Below are positions 25,477 to 34,728 of a DNA stretch of 64,000 nt, one piece after another. A program made the position numbers and the translations under genes. Origin of the DNA: Clostridium sp. CMCC3677 (GTDB taxonomy: Bacteria; Bacillota; Clostridia; Clostridiales; Clostridiaceae); the NCBI RefSeq assembly GCF_023845585.1, contig NZ_JAMQHS010000009.1:124001-188000 (forward strand), read 5' to 3'. The stretch's first letter is position 1. Every line of letters starts with the position of its first letter. The notes below the pieces were generated by a model. That model did no database searches. It was not told the DNA's origin and worked only from the letters and a program-made list of their open reading frames with translations.

Positions 25477-26175
25477 ATGTTCACGCCTATTAAGACACCA
25501 AAAGTATACGATCAAGTCATAGAACAGATAAAATTTAAAATAAAAAGTGGTGAACTCAAAAAAGGTGATAAGCTTCCATCTGAAAGAGAGATGGCAGAAT
25601 CTCTTTGTGTTTCCCGTACTTCAGTAAGGGAAGCTATAAAGGCTTTAGAAGTTATAGGACTTATAGAGAGCAGGCAAGGCGCAGGAAATTATATAAAAAC
25701 TAATTTTGACAATTCACTTTTTGAACCATTGTCAGTTATGTTTATGCTTCAAGAAAGTTCTCTTAAAGAAATGTATGATTTAAGAAAAACATTAGAGCTA
25801 GAGTGTGGAAGATTAGCATCAAAGAATATAACAGATAATGAGTTAGATCATTTAAGCGCTATATTAGATAGAATGTATGAAGCAGGAACAGAAGAGGAGA
25901 GTTTAGAATTAGATATTAAATTTCATTATGTTCTTGCAAAAGCAGCAAGAAATGTTTTGCTCATTAATATACTTGAAGTAATATCTCAGCTTATGGATGA
26001 ATTTATAAAATCATCTAGAATGCAAATTTTACATACTGGTAATAGTAGAGAAATATTATTATCAATACATGAAAATTTAGTGAGAGCATTAAAATTTAGA
26101 AATGAAAAAGAAGTATTTAATGCAATGCTAGAACATTTTGATTTAATATGGAAGGCATATGGATACGAAGAATAG
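25477..26175 (+). CDS. FadR-subfamily GntR regulator, probable lactate-operon regulator (LldR-like)
   Basis: The N-terminal winged helix (KTPKVYDQVIEQIKFKI, LPSEREMAESLCVSRTSVREAIKALEVIGLIESRQGAG) is the GntR signature. The C-terminal helical FCD domain has the metal-binding Asp/His pattern (ELDIKFHYVLAKAARN). The length of 232 residues fits. The lactate operon starts 313 bases downstream behind TGGT-N3-ACCA type operators, the kind FadR-family proteins bind, so it likely represses that operon until lactate is present (inference). I start at the ATG at 25477, ten bases after AGAGGAG. The gene has its own terminator. Confidence 0.88.
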   Translation: MFTPIKTPKVYDQVIEQIKFKIKSGELKKGDKLPSEREMAESLCVSRTSVREAIKALEVIGLIESRQGAGNYIKTNFDNSLFEPLSVMFMLQESSLKEMYDLRKTLELECGRLASKNITDNELDHLSAILDRMYEAGTEEESLELDIKFHYVLAKAARNVLLINILEVISQLMDEFIKSSRMQILHTGNSREILLSIHENLVRALKFRNEKEVFNAMLEHFDLIWKAYGYEE

Positions 26176-26220
26176 TAAATTATTCTTAAGTAAAGTATTG
26201 TTAATAAAATATCAAACAAG

Positions 26221-26275
26221 AAGTTTCTATAAAAATAAAAGCAAAATTTTTATTTTTATAGAAACTTTTTTTTAT
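26221..26275 (+). terminator. Terminator of the GntR regulator gene
   Basis: A 20-base arm, 26221-26240 (AAGTTTCTATAAAAATAAAA), pairs perfectly with 26247-26266, followed by eight T. Confidence 0.92.
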
Positions 26276-26372
26276 AGAAAATTATAAATTTTATTATGTT
26301 AAAGAGGAGAAAAAATACAACTCTAGCTATAAAAAGTTGTAAGCGTTGTTATAAATTCTATGTAAATGTTTT

Positions 26373-26390
26373 CTGTTAATTTAATAACAA
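26373..26390. promoter_or_regulatory. Imperfect Rex-type site upstream of the lactate operon
   Basis: CTGTTAATTTAATAACAA matches TTGTTAA-N4-TTAACAA at 12 of 14 defined bases and ends three bases before the -35 box. Redox control is plausible but not shown. Confidence 0.4.
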
Positions 26391-26393
26391 TTA

Positions 26394-26473
26394 TTTACAT
26401 GGCAAAGTTTTAAATATATAATAATAATTGTAAGTGGTAGTACCAATCGTAAATTGGTATGATATGTTACCAA
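26394..26473 (+). promoter_or_regulatory. Lactate operon promoter and two operator-like inverted repeats
   Basis: TTTACA (26394-26399), a 17-base spacer and TATAAT (26417-26422) form a strong promoter. Downstream are TGGTAGTACCA (26435-26445, a perfect palindrome) and TTGGTA-N8-TACCAA (26454-26473). Their TGGT/ACCA halves match FadR-family operators. Binding by the adjacent regulator is inferred. Confidence 0.75.
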
Positions 26474-26488
26474 AATGGAGGGATAACC

Positions 26489-26875
26489 GTGTACATTTTA
26501 TTTGTTTTAGCTTGTATTCCTATTATTTGGCTTATGATTTCATTAGGAAAGCTTAAGATTGCAGGCCATAAGGCATGCCCTATAGCTCTCTTAATAACAG
26601 GAAGCGATACTTCAGCAAATGTTTTATTTGGAGAATTACAAGTACAAGCTGCAAATTCCATTGGAGCAAATCCATATTGGATTGCAGGAGGAAATGTAAT
26701 GGGAGCAACAGCAGGAAAAATGATTTCACCACAAAGTATAGCAGTTGCAACAGCAGCTACCAATCTTGTTGGTAGTGAAGGTAAAATATTAAATTCAACA
26801 TTAAAAGTTTGTTCATTCTATATTGTGTTTTCAGGATTATTAATATATTTCTGTGGACCACTATTTGGATTTTAA
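26489..26875 (+). pseudogene. L-lactate permease remnant with a large in-frame internal deletion
   Basis: The frame starts at a GTG with GGAGGG seven bases upstream. Residues 1-37 (VYILFVLACIPIIWLMISLG, then KLKIAGHKACPIALLIT) match the start of LctP-type lactate permeases. Residues from about 38 (GSDTSANVLFGELQVQAANS, then ATAGKMISPQSIAVATAAT) match their last 90 residues. LctP proteins are usually over 500 residues, so some 380-400 residues and most membrane helices are gone. The join is near 26594-26602. Both halves keep the original frame, so a short membrane protein could still be made, but transport is very unlikely. It is first in the lactate operon. Confidence 0.85.
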
Positions 26876-26901
26876 AATATAGTTTTTTAGGAGGTATTTA
26901 C

Positions 26902-27690
26902 ATGAATATTTTAGTTTGTATTAAACAAGTACCAGGAACTTCAAAAGTAGAGGTTGATCCAGTTACTGGAGTATTAAAAAGAGATGGTATAGATTCAAAA
27001 ATGAATCCATATGATTTATATGCATTAGAAACTGCATTAAGAATAAAAGAAAATGAAGGTGGAAATGTAAAAGTTTTAAGTATGGGACCTAATCAAGCGC
27101 TTAGCGTAATTAGAGAAGCGTATAGTATGGGTGCTGATGAGGGAGCATTATTATCAGATAGAAAATTTGGTGGTGCTGATGTTTTAGCTACATCATATAC
27201 AATATCTCAAGGCGTAAGAAAAATGGGAGATTTTGAGTTAATAATTTGCGGAAAGCAAACTACTGATGGAGATACAGCTCAAGTAGGACCAGAAATGGCA
27301 GAATACTTAGACATACCTCATGTAGCAAATGTTGAGAGAATCATAGAGATTAAGGAAAAATCAATTATAGTTGAAATGGATATGCCTGAAACTTTAGAAG
27401 TAGTTGAAATTTCATATCCTTGCTTAATAACTGTAGATAAAGGAATTTTTGAACCAAGACTTCCATCTTACAGAAAGAAAATTGCAACTAAAGACAAAGA
27501 AATTTCAATTATGAGTTTAAATGATTTTGAAGATAGAAATGAAAAGAAATATGGACTAAATGGTTCACCAACTCAAGTTGAAAGAATATTCCCACCAGAA
27601 GTTAATGATGATAGAGAAATGTGGACAGGCAATTCAAATGAGTTATCTGAAAAAATGGAACATAAATTAAAAGAGTTTAAGTTTATTTAA
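26902..27690 (+). CDS. lctB: Electron transfer flavoprotein beta subunit of lactate dehydrogenase complex
   Basis: 262-residue Etf[68 protein letters not shown], and [21 protein letters not shown] (the adenine nucleotide loop). In Acetobacterium and clostridia, LctBCD couples NAD+ reduction by lactate to oxidation of reduced ferredoxin (electron confurcation). AGGAGG lies eight bases before the ATG at 26902; the longer frame from 26809 overlaps the permease remnant and lacks a ribosome site. It is followed at about 100 bases by etfA. The paralogue at 42733 belongs to the butyryl-CoA operon. Confidence 0.92.
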   Translation: MNILVCIKQVPGTSKVEVDPVTGVLKRDGIDSKMNPYDLYALETALRIKENEGGNVKVLSMGPNQALSVIREAYSMGADEGALLSDRKFGGADVLATSYTISQGVRKMGDFELIICGKQTTDGDTAQVGPEMAEYLDIPHVANVERIIEIKEKSIIVEMDMPETLEVVEISYPCLITVDKGIFEPRLPSYRKKIATKDKEISIMSLNDFEDRNEKKYGLNGSPTQVERIFPPEVNDDREMWTGNSNELSEKMEHKLKEFKFI

Positions 27691-27792
27691 TTATAAATTA
27701 GTTTTTAGTGAGTTTAAGGATTTTAATAAATAATATTAAAAAGGATTATTAAGGATATATAAATAAAAACATTAATCAAGGAGGAATGATTT

Positions 27793-28983
27793 ATGGCAAA
27801 ATTAGTTGTTAATCAAGAAAAAATAACTAATAAGGAAGAGTTAATAAAAATATGTCCATTTGGTGCTCTTGAAATAAATGATGGAAAAGTTGAGATAAAT
27901 GGAGCTTGTAAAATGTGTAAGCTTTGTGTAAAGAAAGGACCAAAGGGAGCAATTGAATATATTGAAGAAGAAGTTAAGTCAATAGATAAGGATTTGTGGA
28001 AAGGAATATCTGTTTACGTAGATCATGTTAATGGGAAAATTCATCCAGTAACTTATGAATTGATTGGTAAAGCTAGAGAATTAGCAGCTAAAATAAATCA
28101 CCCTGTTTACTGTGTATTCATTGGTCATAAAGTTTCAGAGGAAGCAAAAGAGTTATTGCATTACGGAGTAAATAAAGTATTTGTATATGATGATGAAGAA
28201 CTAAAAGATTTTAGAATAGAACCTTATGCAGCAGCATTTGAAGATTTTATTAAAAATGTAAAACCATCATCAATATTAGTTGGAGCTACAACAATAGGAA
28301 GATCATTAGCACCTAGAATGGCTGCTAGATTTAGAACAGGTCTTACAGCTGATTGTACTATCCTTGATATAAAAGAAGATACGGACTTAGTACAAATTAG
28401 ACCAGCATTTGGTGGTAATATAATGGCACAAATAGTTACACCTAATTCAAGACCACAACTTGCAACAGTAAGATATAAAGTAATGACAGCACCAGAAAGA
28501 ACAGATGATATTAATGGTGAAATAATTAAATGTGACATTAAAAAGGATAAGCTTAAATCTGGTATTAATGTTCTTGAAATTAAAGAAAAAAATACAGAGG
28601 TAGGAATAAGTGATGCTGAAGTAATAGTAGCAGCTGGTAGAGGTGTTAAGTCAGAAAAAGATTTAAATATGATAAAAGAATTTGCAGAGTTATTAGGTGC
28701 AGAATTTGCATGTACTAGACCTTTAATTGAAGCAGGATGGGTTGATGCTAAAAGACAAATTGGATTAAGTGGTAGAACAGTAAGACCAAGACTTATAATA
28801 ACTTGTGGAATTTCAGGTGCAGTTCAATTCTCAGCTGGAATGAATAATTCAGAACATATATTTGCTATAAATAATGACGATAAAGCTCCTATATTTAAAG
28901 TTGCTCATTATGGAGTAGTAGGTAATATATATGAAATTATTCCACAACTTATAGAAAAAATAAAAATGAGCAAGGAGGCATAA
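27793..28983 (+). CDS. lctC: Electron transfer flavoprotein alpha subunit with N-terminal ferredoxin-like domain
   Basis: 396 residues. The first 65 carry a ferredoxin-like extension with ICPFGALEI and [18 protein letters not shown], giving Cys residues for about one 4Fe-4S cluster; the first Cys set is incomplete. The rest is Etf[20 protein letters not shown], the [14 protein letters not shown] region, and the FAD signature near [20 protein letters not shown] ferredoxin extension on EtfA is typical of lactate-dehydrogenase-linked Etf and is absent from the Bcd-linked EtfA at 43538. AAGGAGG precedes the start. Confidence 0.92.
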   Translation: MAKLVVNQEKITNKEELIKICPFGALEINDGKVEINGACKMCKLCVKKGPKGAIEYIEEEVKSIDKDLWKGISVYVDHVNGKIHPVTYELIGKARELAAKINHPVYCVFIGHKVSEEAKELLHYGVNKVFVYDDEELKDFRIEPYAAAFEDFIKNVKPSSILVGATTIGRSLAPRMAARFRTGLTADCTILDIKEDTDLVQIRPAFGGNIMAQIVTPNSRPQLATVRYKVMTAPERTDDINGEIIKCDIKKDKLKSGINVLEIKEKNTEVGISDAEVIVAAGRGVKSEKDLNMIKEFAELLGAEFACTRPLIEAGWVDAKRQIGLSGRTVRPRLIITCGISGAVQFSAGMNNSEHIFAINNDDKAPIFKVAHYGVVGNIYEIIPQLIEKIKMSKEA

Positions 28984-28987
28984 GGCT

Positions 28988-30391
28988 ATGACTTATAAAA
29001 ATATTGATGTTAAAGACTATGAATATATACTATCTATTGCTGAAAATGATAAAGAGAGAGTTTTCTTTGGAGATGAAATAAACGAAGATTATAGCCATGA
29101 TGAATTAGGTGGAATAAAGAAAATGCCTGATATAGTAGTACAAGCTATAAGTACAGAAGAAGTATCAAAGATAATGAAATATGCTTATGAAAATTCTATT
29201 CCAGTAACTCCAAGAGGCTCAGGTACAGGTCTTGTAGGTGCAGCTGTTCCGATTAAAGGTGGAATAGTTATAGATCTTTGTAGAATGAATAAGATATTAG
29301 AAATAGATGAAGAAAATCTTACTCTTACATTAGAACCAGGGGTATTACTTATGGAAATAGGCAAATATGTTGAAGAATTTGATTTGTTTTATCCACCAGA
29401 TCCAGGTGAAAAATCAGCAACTATTGGCGGTAACATAAGTACAAATGCAGGTGGAATGAGAGCAGTAAAATATGGTGTTACTAGAGATTATGTAAGAGGA
29501 CTAGAAGTAGTGATGCCAAATGGAGAAGTAGTACAGTTAGGCGGAAAGGTAGTTAAAAATAGTTCTGGTTACTCATTAAAAGATCTATTAATAGGATCAG
29601 AAGGAACTTTAGGTATAGTAACTAAAGCTATACTAAAATTATTACCACTTCCTAAAAAATCATTAAGTTTACTTATACCATTCCCAACATTAGAGAATGC
29701 TATAGATACAGTACCTAAAATAATTAAATCAAAAACAATACCAACAGCTATTGAGTTTATGCAAAGAGAAGCTATATTAGCAGCTGAAGAATTTTTAGGA
29801 AAGAGTTTCCCAGATAAATCATCAGATGCATATCTTCTATTAACTTTTGATGGAAATTCAACAGAAGAAATTGAAAAAGCATATGAAAATGTAGCTAATA
29901 TATGTTTAGATGCAGATGCAATAGATGTATTTATATCTGATACAGAAGAAAGACAAGAATCAATTTGGTCAGCTAGAGGATGTTTCCTTGAAGCGATAAA
30001 GGCATTAACTACAGAAATGGATGAAGTTGACGTAGTTGTTCCAAGAAATAAAATAGGTGAATTTGTTAAATTTACTCATGAACTTGAAAGTAAATTTAAT
30101 ATTAGAATAAAGAGCTTTGGACATGCTGGAGATGGAAACTTGCATATTTATATTTTAAAAGATCAATTAGACGAAAATACATGGCATGAAAAACTTGAAT
30201 TAGTTATGAAAGATATGTATGATAAGTCAAAAGAATTAAAAGGACAAGTTTCAGGAGAGCATGGAATAGGTTTTGCTAAGAAACCATATTTAAAGGAATC
30301 ACTTTCAAATGATGTACTTTCAGTAATGGAAGGAATTAAATTAGCATTTGATCCTAAAAATATATTAAATCCAGGAAAAATATTTAAATAA
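28988..30391 (+). CDS. lctD: FAD-linked lactate dehydrogenase (GlcD family)
   Basis: 467-residue FAD_binding_4/FAD-oxidase_C protein. The FAD loop is [15 protein letters not shown], followed by [18 protein letters not shown] ([21 protein letters not shown]) and [19 protein letters not shown]. The C-terminal end has [13 protein letters not shown] and SGEHGIG. It oxidises lactate to pyruvate and passes electrons to the LctBC flavoprotein. Glycolate oxidase GlcD is the close alternative, but the Etf pair upstream decides for lactate. Its ribosome site AAGGAGG sits in the last codons of lctC. A strong terminator ends the operon. Confidence 0.9.
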   Translation: MTYKNIDVKDYEYILSIAENDKERVFFGDEINEDYSHDELGGIKKMPDIVVQAISTEEVSKIMKYAYENSIPVTPRGSGTGLVGAAVPIKGGIVIDLCRMNKILEIDEENLTLTLEPGVLLMEIGKYVEEFDLFYPPDPGEKSATIGGNISTNAGGMRAVKYGVTRDYVRGLEVVMPNGEVVQLGGKVVKNSSGYSLKDLLIGSEGTLGIVTKAILKLLPLPKKSLSLLIPFPTLENAIDTVPKIIKSKTIPTAIEFMQREAILAAEEFLGKSFPDKSSDAYLLLTFDGNSTEEIEKAYENVANICLDADAIDVFISDTEERQESIWSARGCFLEAIKALTTEMDEVDVVVPRNKIGEFVKFTHELESKFNIRIKSFGHAGDGNLHIYILKDQLDENTWHEKLELVMKDMYDKSKELKGQVSGEHGIGFAKKPYLKESLSNDVLSVMEGIKLAFDPKNILNPGKIFK

Positions 30392-30423
30392 ATTACCTCT
30401 CAATTTAAATAAATTTTCTTCTA

Positions 30424-30458
30424 AAGAGTGTATCAAATTTTGATACACTCTTGTTTTT
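30424..30458 (+). terminator. Terminator of the lactate operon
   Basis: AAGAGTGTATCAAA (30424-30437) pairs with TTTGATACACTCTT (30439-30452), followed by GTTTTTT. Confidence 0.93.
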
Positions 30459-30670
30459 TCTGGTGCAGAAATTAAACTCTTTTTAAATTACCAAAAGTTT
30501 ATTAAAAATAGGGAAAAGCAAATATTGTTTAAAAGTTAGAAGTAAGAGAAGAAATTATATAAATATTAAATAATTGATAAAATTTAAGTTTAAGAGGTTT
30601 AGATTATAGAAAAAAAATGAAAATTGTCTTATAATTTCTATATTGGTAGTAACATAATATAGAATAATAA

Positions 30671-30770
30671 GGCTCTGTTTTAAATGTGTGTTGATATATG
30701 CAATAGGTAAAGTCCAATTACTCCGCCCACTTTGCTTATGCATATATCAAAACCCTGCTAAAACAGAGCC
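30671..30770. repeat. Dispersed palindromic element, 100-bp copy with perfect 8-bp duplication
   Basis: Ends are GGCTCTGTTTTAAATGTG and CTAAAACAGAGCC; the inner arms are GTTGATATATGCAATAGG and TTATGCATATATCAA. It is flanked by AATAATAA at 30663-30670 and 30771-30778. The centre present in the 217-bp copies is missing. Confidence 0.95.
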
Positions 30771-30796
30771 AATAATAAAAAGGAGACAAATAGTTT

Positions 30797-31639
30797 ATGA
30801 TAGGTCTTGTTTTAGAAGGTGGAGCATTTAGAGGGCTTTTTACTGCAGGGGTTTTAGATGCTTTGATAGATATAAATATTGATATGAAATATATAGTAGG
30901 TGTATCAGCGGGGATTACTAATGGTTACTCATTTGTTTCAAAACAAAGAGGAAGAAATTTAGAAGTTATGGAAAGATTCATAAATCATAAAAGATATGTT
31001 GGGTATAATAATTTATTAAAATGTAGATCAATAATGGACATGGATTTTGTTTTTGATGAAATTCCTAATGAATATTGTCCTTTTGATTATGAAGCTTTTA
31101 ATAAATTTGAGGGGAAAGTTTTAGCAGGAAGTGTTAATGTAAATACTGGTGAAGTAGAGTACTTTGATAAAGATTATTTAGAAAAAAAGAATACAATACT
31201 TAGAGCTACATGTTCAATTCCACTTTTATTTCAATTTGTAAAAATAAAAGATCAGCTTTATGCTGATGGAGGATTAGTAGATGCTATACCTATAAAAAAA
31301 TCTATTTCTGATGGTAATAATAAAAATATAATAGTTTTGACAAGAAACGAAGGTTATAGAAAGTATGAATCAAGGGGAAATAAGTTTGCATATAAGTTAT
31401 ATAAGAAAAAGTATCCTAAGCTAGCCAATGCTTTAAGAAACAGACATATTTCATATAATGCTCAATTAGATTATTGTAAAGAATTGGAGAATAAAAATGA
31501 AGCTATAGTTATTAGACCAACAATAAGGATGGATGTAGGAAGGTTTGAACGAAATAAGGATAAACTAAAAGCAATTTATAATAATGGATATAATGAAACT
31601 ATGAAGATTAAAGATGAGTTAATAAAATTTATTGATTAA
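30797..31639 (+). CDS. Patatin-like phospholipase
   Basis: 280-residue serine lipid hydrolase of the RssA/YjjU-like bacterial patatin group. The oxyanion loop is EGGAFRG (7-13), the nucleophile Ser37 lies in GVSAG, and the Asp of the dyad is D157 in DGGLVDAIP. There is no signal peptide, so it should act in the cytoplasm or at the inner membrane face. The substrate is unknown. AAAAAGGAG lies before the ATG, and the upstream gap is filled by a palindromic element that may provide or disturb the promoter. Confidence 0.9.
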   Translation: MIGLVLEGGAFRGLFTAGVLDALIDINIDMKYIVGVSAGITNGYSFVSKQRGRNLEVMERFINHKRYVGYNNLLKCRSIMDMDFVFDEIPNEYCPFDYEAFNKFEGKVLAGSVNVNTGEVEYFDKDYLEKKNTILRATCSIPLLFQFVKIKDQLYADGGLVDAIPIKKSISDGNNKNIIVLTRNEGYRKYESRGNKFAYKLYKKKYPKLANALRNRHISYNAQLDYCKELENKNEAIVIRPTIRMDVGRFERNKDKLKAIYNNGYNETMKIKDELIKFID

Positions 31640-31819
31640 AAATAATATGGTATTGAATTTATTTAAAACCATATTCAATTAGGTAGTTGCAATAAAAGTA
31701 TAAGTAAATAAGTAAATGGATTTTTATTTATTTACATATAATGTTTAGATAAAATTTAATTTATATAATAAAATGTATACTTAACAGATAAAAACTAGAT
31801 AAAAAGGAGAAATAGTTAC

Positions 31820-33034
31820 TTGGTTAATAAAGAATGTTCTAATAAAGATACAAATAACGAATTTATTGAAAATAAAGAAACTGATGAATCAGCAGAATTA
31901 TATGATAATATGATGGATGATTTATTTGAGAAATATGAAAATAAAATGAATAAAATGTTTGTAAAAGGAGTATATTCTTTTGAAGTATCGGATCAATTAA
32001 AATCATTATCTAAGGAAGCTGTATATAATATAGCTAGAAATTTAGGTATGAGTAAAATTTCAACATTAAATAAAGATGCTTTAATTGAAAAAGTTCTTAA
32101 TGAATATACTCAAATAATTGCAAAACAATTTATATATTTTGAAGAAGAAAGATTTAATATTCTAAAGAGTTATCTTAATAATGATGGAGTAAAAATCTTT
32201 GATGATATTGATGCTTATGAACTTAGTAGAACAGCATATTTTATGCAACAAGGAATTATATTTCCGTCAACAAAAGAAGAAAAAGCAGTATTTTTAATGC
32301 CAAAAATAGTTCAAGATATAATAATGGAAAAAGATACTACTGAATATATAGAGAGATTAAAAAGAAATAAAGAAGTGCTAGATGTATATAGAGGATTAAA
32401 TAAAACATATGGTATCGTAAATACTAAGGATGTTATAGCGCTATTACAAAGATATGATATAGAAGATTCAAATGAATGTAATATTAATGAAATAATAAAA
32501 GAAGCTCAATATTATTACAGAGAATATAGAGAAGAAAAAGGAATTTTTATAAATAATAATATAGAAAATTGGTCAGATTTATTAAAGGATATAGAAAAAG
32601 ATAATAAAAATTTAGAATATTATAATATAGATAAAAATGAATTATTGGATATGCTTGATTCAAAATTCATATATAAGAGTAAATTTGGAAAGTCATTCTT
32701 TAAAGAGTTTACTAGTATATTTGAAATAGAAAAAGAAATGGTATATCAAATAATGGATGATTTATCATTTGATATTCAAGATAATGATATAGATGATACA
32801 ATAAATAGTTTGCTAGAATTAATAAATGCAAATAACTTAGAACTTAGAACTTATGTAAAAGGTGTAGCAACTAAATTTTTAAGTAATATAAGACTTTGGA
32901 AATATAAAGGTGCTACAATTAATGAAATAAGTGGGAAAGTTATAGAAGTAAAATCGAAAGTAACTATTGGTAGAAATGATCCATGCATTTGTGGTAGTGG
33001 AAAAAAATATAAAAAATGTTGTGGAAAAAATTAA
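31820..33034 (+). CDS. SEC-C motif protein with Rho-N/SAP-like region
   Basis: 404 residues, acidic and largely helical. It ends in a SEC-C zinc motif (GRNDPCICGSGKKYKKCCG), as in SecA and other metal-binding proteins. Residues about 53-90 (LKSLSKEAVYNIARNLGMSK, then LNKDALIEKVL) resemble a Rho N-terminal or SAP-type nucleic-acid helix pair. The remainder is not recognised. It starts at a TTG after AAAAGGAGAAA. It is transcribed alone, with no secretion genes nearby. The SEC-C call is firm; a role is not assigned. Confidence 0.8.
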   Translation: MVNKECSNKDTNNEFIENKETDESAELYDNMMDDLFEKYENKMNKMFVKGVYSFEVSDQLKSLSKEAVYNIARNLGMSKISTLNKDALIEKVLNEYTQIIAKQFIYFEEERFNILKSYLNNDGVKIFDDIDAYELSRTAYFMQQGIIFPSTKEEKAVFLMPKIVQDIIMEKDTTEYIERLKRNKEVLDVYRGLNKTYGIVNTKDVIALLQRYDIEDSNECNINEIIKEAQYYYREYREEKGIFINNNIENWSDLLKDIEKDNKNLEYYNIDKNELLDMLDSKFIYKSKFGKSFFKEFTSIFEIEKEMVYQIMDDLSFDIQDNDIDDTINSLLELINANNLELRTYVKGVATKFLSNIRLWKYKGATINEISGKVIEVKSKVTIGRNDPCICGSGKKYKKCCGKN

Positions 33035-33061
33035 ATAATAATTTATTAATAAATTATTTTT

Positions 33062-33098
33062 AAAGTCATAGAAAGTAATATTTTTATGGCTTTTATTT
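33062..33098 (+). terminator. Terminator after the SEC-C gene
   Basis: AAAGTCATA (33062-33070) pairs with TATGGCTTT (33085-33093) with a G-U, followed by TATTT. Confidence 0.6.
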
Positions 33099-33175
33099 GT
33101 AAATAAATTGTTTTTCACAAATGTTAATATTTAAACATATATTAAATTAGTATCATTACATGGAGTTGAAAATTC

Positions 33176-34243
33176 GTGATATACGGGCTGATATTAGCTG
33201 GCGGTAAAGGAAGTAGATTATATCCATTATCAAGAAATAATCAACCAAAACAATTTTTGAAAATTATTAACGAAAAGAGCTTTTTAGTTAATACAGTAGA
33301 AAGAATAAAGCCATTAATAAATAGAGAAAATATTTATGTTGTAACTAATAAAGATTATGAAGATAAAATAAAAGAAGAGGTTAAAGATATTAAAGAAGAA
33401 AATATTTTTATAGAACCTGCAAATAAAGAAACTGCTACATGCATAGGGCTCTCTGCAGTTAAGCTTTTAAAACAAGATGCAGATGCAGTTATGGTAGTGT
33501 TACCATCAGATCACTATATCCAAGGTGAGAAAGAATATTTAGATACCCTATCACAAGCAGTAGAAATGGCTAATAGAAGAAGGTGCATAGTAACTTTAGG
33601 TATAGAGCCTACACGCCCAGAAACAGGATATGGATATATAGAAATGGGAGATAGATCAACAGGTAATATATCTACTTATAGAATTGCTAGATTTACAGAA
33701 AAGCCAAATTTAGAAGTTGCTAAGGACTTTTTATTAAAGGGAACTTATTTATGGAACTCCGGTATGTTTGTTTTTAGAGCAGATGTTATTTTAAGAGAAA
33801 TAGAAAAATATATTCCTAAAATGCACAGATCATTAATGGAAATATATAAGCATATAGGAGAAGAGGATGAAGAACAAATAATTAAAGAAGAATACGATAT
33901 TATTGATGGAATATCAATAGATTTTGGAGTTATGCAAAAAACACGAAAAGCCTTTGTAATAAAGTGCGATTTTAATTGGGATGATATAGGAAGTTTTAAT
34001 GCTCTGAGTAGATTCTTAGGTAAATATAGAAGTAATAGCATATCTAAAAATGTTTATATGGAAGACTGTGAAAGTTGCTCCGTATTTGGAGAAAAAAATT
34101 TAATAATAGGTTTTGGAATAAAAGATTTGGTAATAGTGGATGCTGGAGATGTTATTTTAGTTATGGATAAAAACAAAGATCAAGAGATAAAGCATCTGCT
34201 AAATAAATTGAGTGATGAAAATAAATATAATGAATTTTTATAA
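33176..34243 (+). CDS. manC: Mannose-1-phosphate guanylyltransferase
   Basis: Transfers GMP to mannose 1-phosphate to make GDP-mannose for surface glycans. The 355 residues begin LILAGGKGSRLYPLSRNNQPKQF, the nucleotidyltransferase loop. They continue with VLPSDHYI, GYGYIEMG, the FTEKP motif and the WNSGMFVF and WDDIGSF stretches typical of GDP-mannose pyrophosphorylases. The isomerase half of bifunctional forms is absent, so it is the short type. It starts at a GTG after TGGAG. It may pair with the phosphohexomutase at 919, but they are unlinked. It is monocistronic with a terminator. Confidence 0.9.
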   Translation: MIYGLILAGGKGSRLYPLSRNNQPKQFLKIINEKSFLVNTVERIKPLINRENIYVVTNKDYEDKIKEEVKDIKEENIFIEPANKETATCIGLSAVKLLKQDADAVMVVLPSDHYIQGEKEYLDTLSQAVEMANRRRCIVTLGIEPTRPETGYGYIEMGDRSTGNISTYRIARFTEKPNLEVAKDFLLKGTYLWNSGMFVFRADVILREIEKYIPKMHRSLMEIYKHIGEEDEEQIIKEEYDIIDGISIDFGVMQKTRKAFVIKCDFNWDDIGSFNALSRFLGKYRSNSISKNVYMEDCESCSVFGEKNLIIGFGIKDLVIVDAGDVILVMDKNKDQEIKHLLNKLSDENKYNEFL

Positions 34244-34277
34244 TTTTAAAAAATAAAGAATTTGAAGAAGAAAATAT

Positions 34278-34316
34278 AAAAAGGAGAATTCATTAATTTG
34301 AATTCTCCTTTTTGAT
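34278..34316 (+). terminator. Terminator after the guanylyltransferase gene
   Basis: Perfect stem, AAAAAGGAGAATTC (34278-34291) with GAATTCTCCTTTTT (34300-34313). Confidence 0.93.
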
Positions 34317-34560
34317 CATAATATTAATATGAAAAAACTATATTATAATAGAAAATAATTCAATATCAATATTTGTAATATAATGTTAATAAATAAAATT
34401 TAAAAAAATAATATAAAAGTTTCAAATTATTAATAAAATTACAATTAAACAAAAAATTGAACCTCTTGTATTTACATGATAAAATGGGAATATAATAGGA
34501 AAAATAGAAGATTTAATAATTATAAGAAATATTTACTTATTAAAATAAGGAGGAAAATAA

Positions 34561-34634
34561 ATGAATAAAAATGCTAAAAAATAATTAGTTTATTAATTTT
34601 TTATGATAAATTCTGTAAAGAAGTAAATGATTAA
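34561..34634 (+). pseudogene. Possible broken small secreted-protein start
   Basis: A strong AAGGAGG (from about 34549) lies before the ATG at 34561, but the frame stops after seven codons. Restoring one A in the A6 run at 34576-34581 gives MNKNAKKIISLLIFYDKF and a stop at 34632-34634. This looks like the start of a signal peptide or a small peptide. It could be a frameshifted remnant related to the lipoprotein downstream, a short leader, or chance. The rest of 34317-34728 shows no gene. Confidence 0.3.
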
Positions 34635-34728
34635 AAGCTTCGTTTAGTAAATGAACATATAAAAAATAATTCCTTTAGAATGAGAGAAGTTTTCTAATAT
34701 ATTATTAAAATTATAGAAGGAGAGTGTT

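Noticed and set aside
26575-26775. Plus-strand ORF of 66 codons inside the lactate permease remnant
   Set aside because: Out of frame with the permease homology, no ribosome site, and a Ser/Arg/Lys-rich shadow composition.
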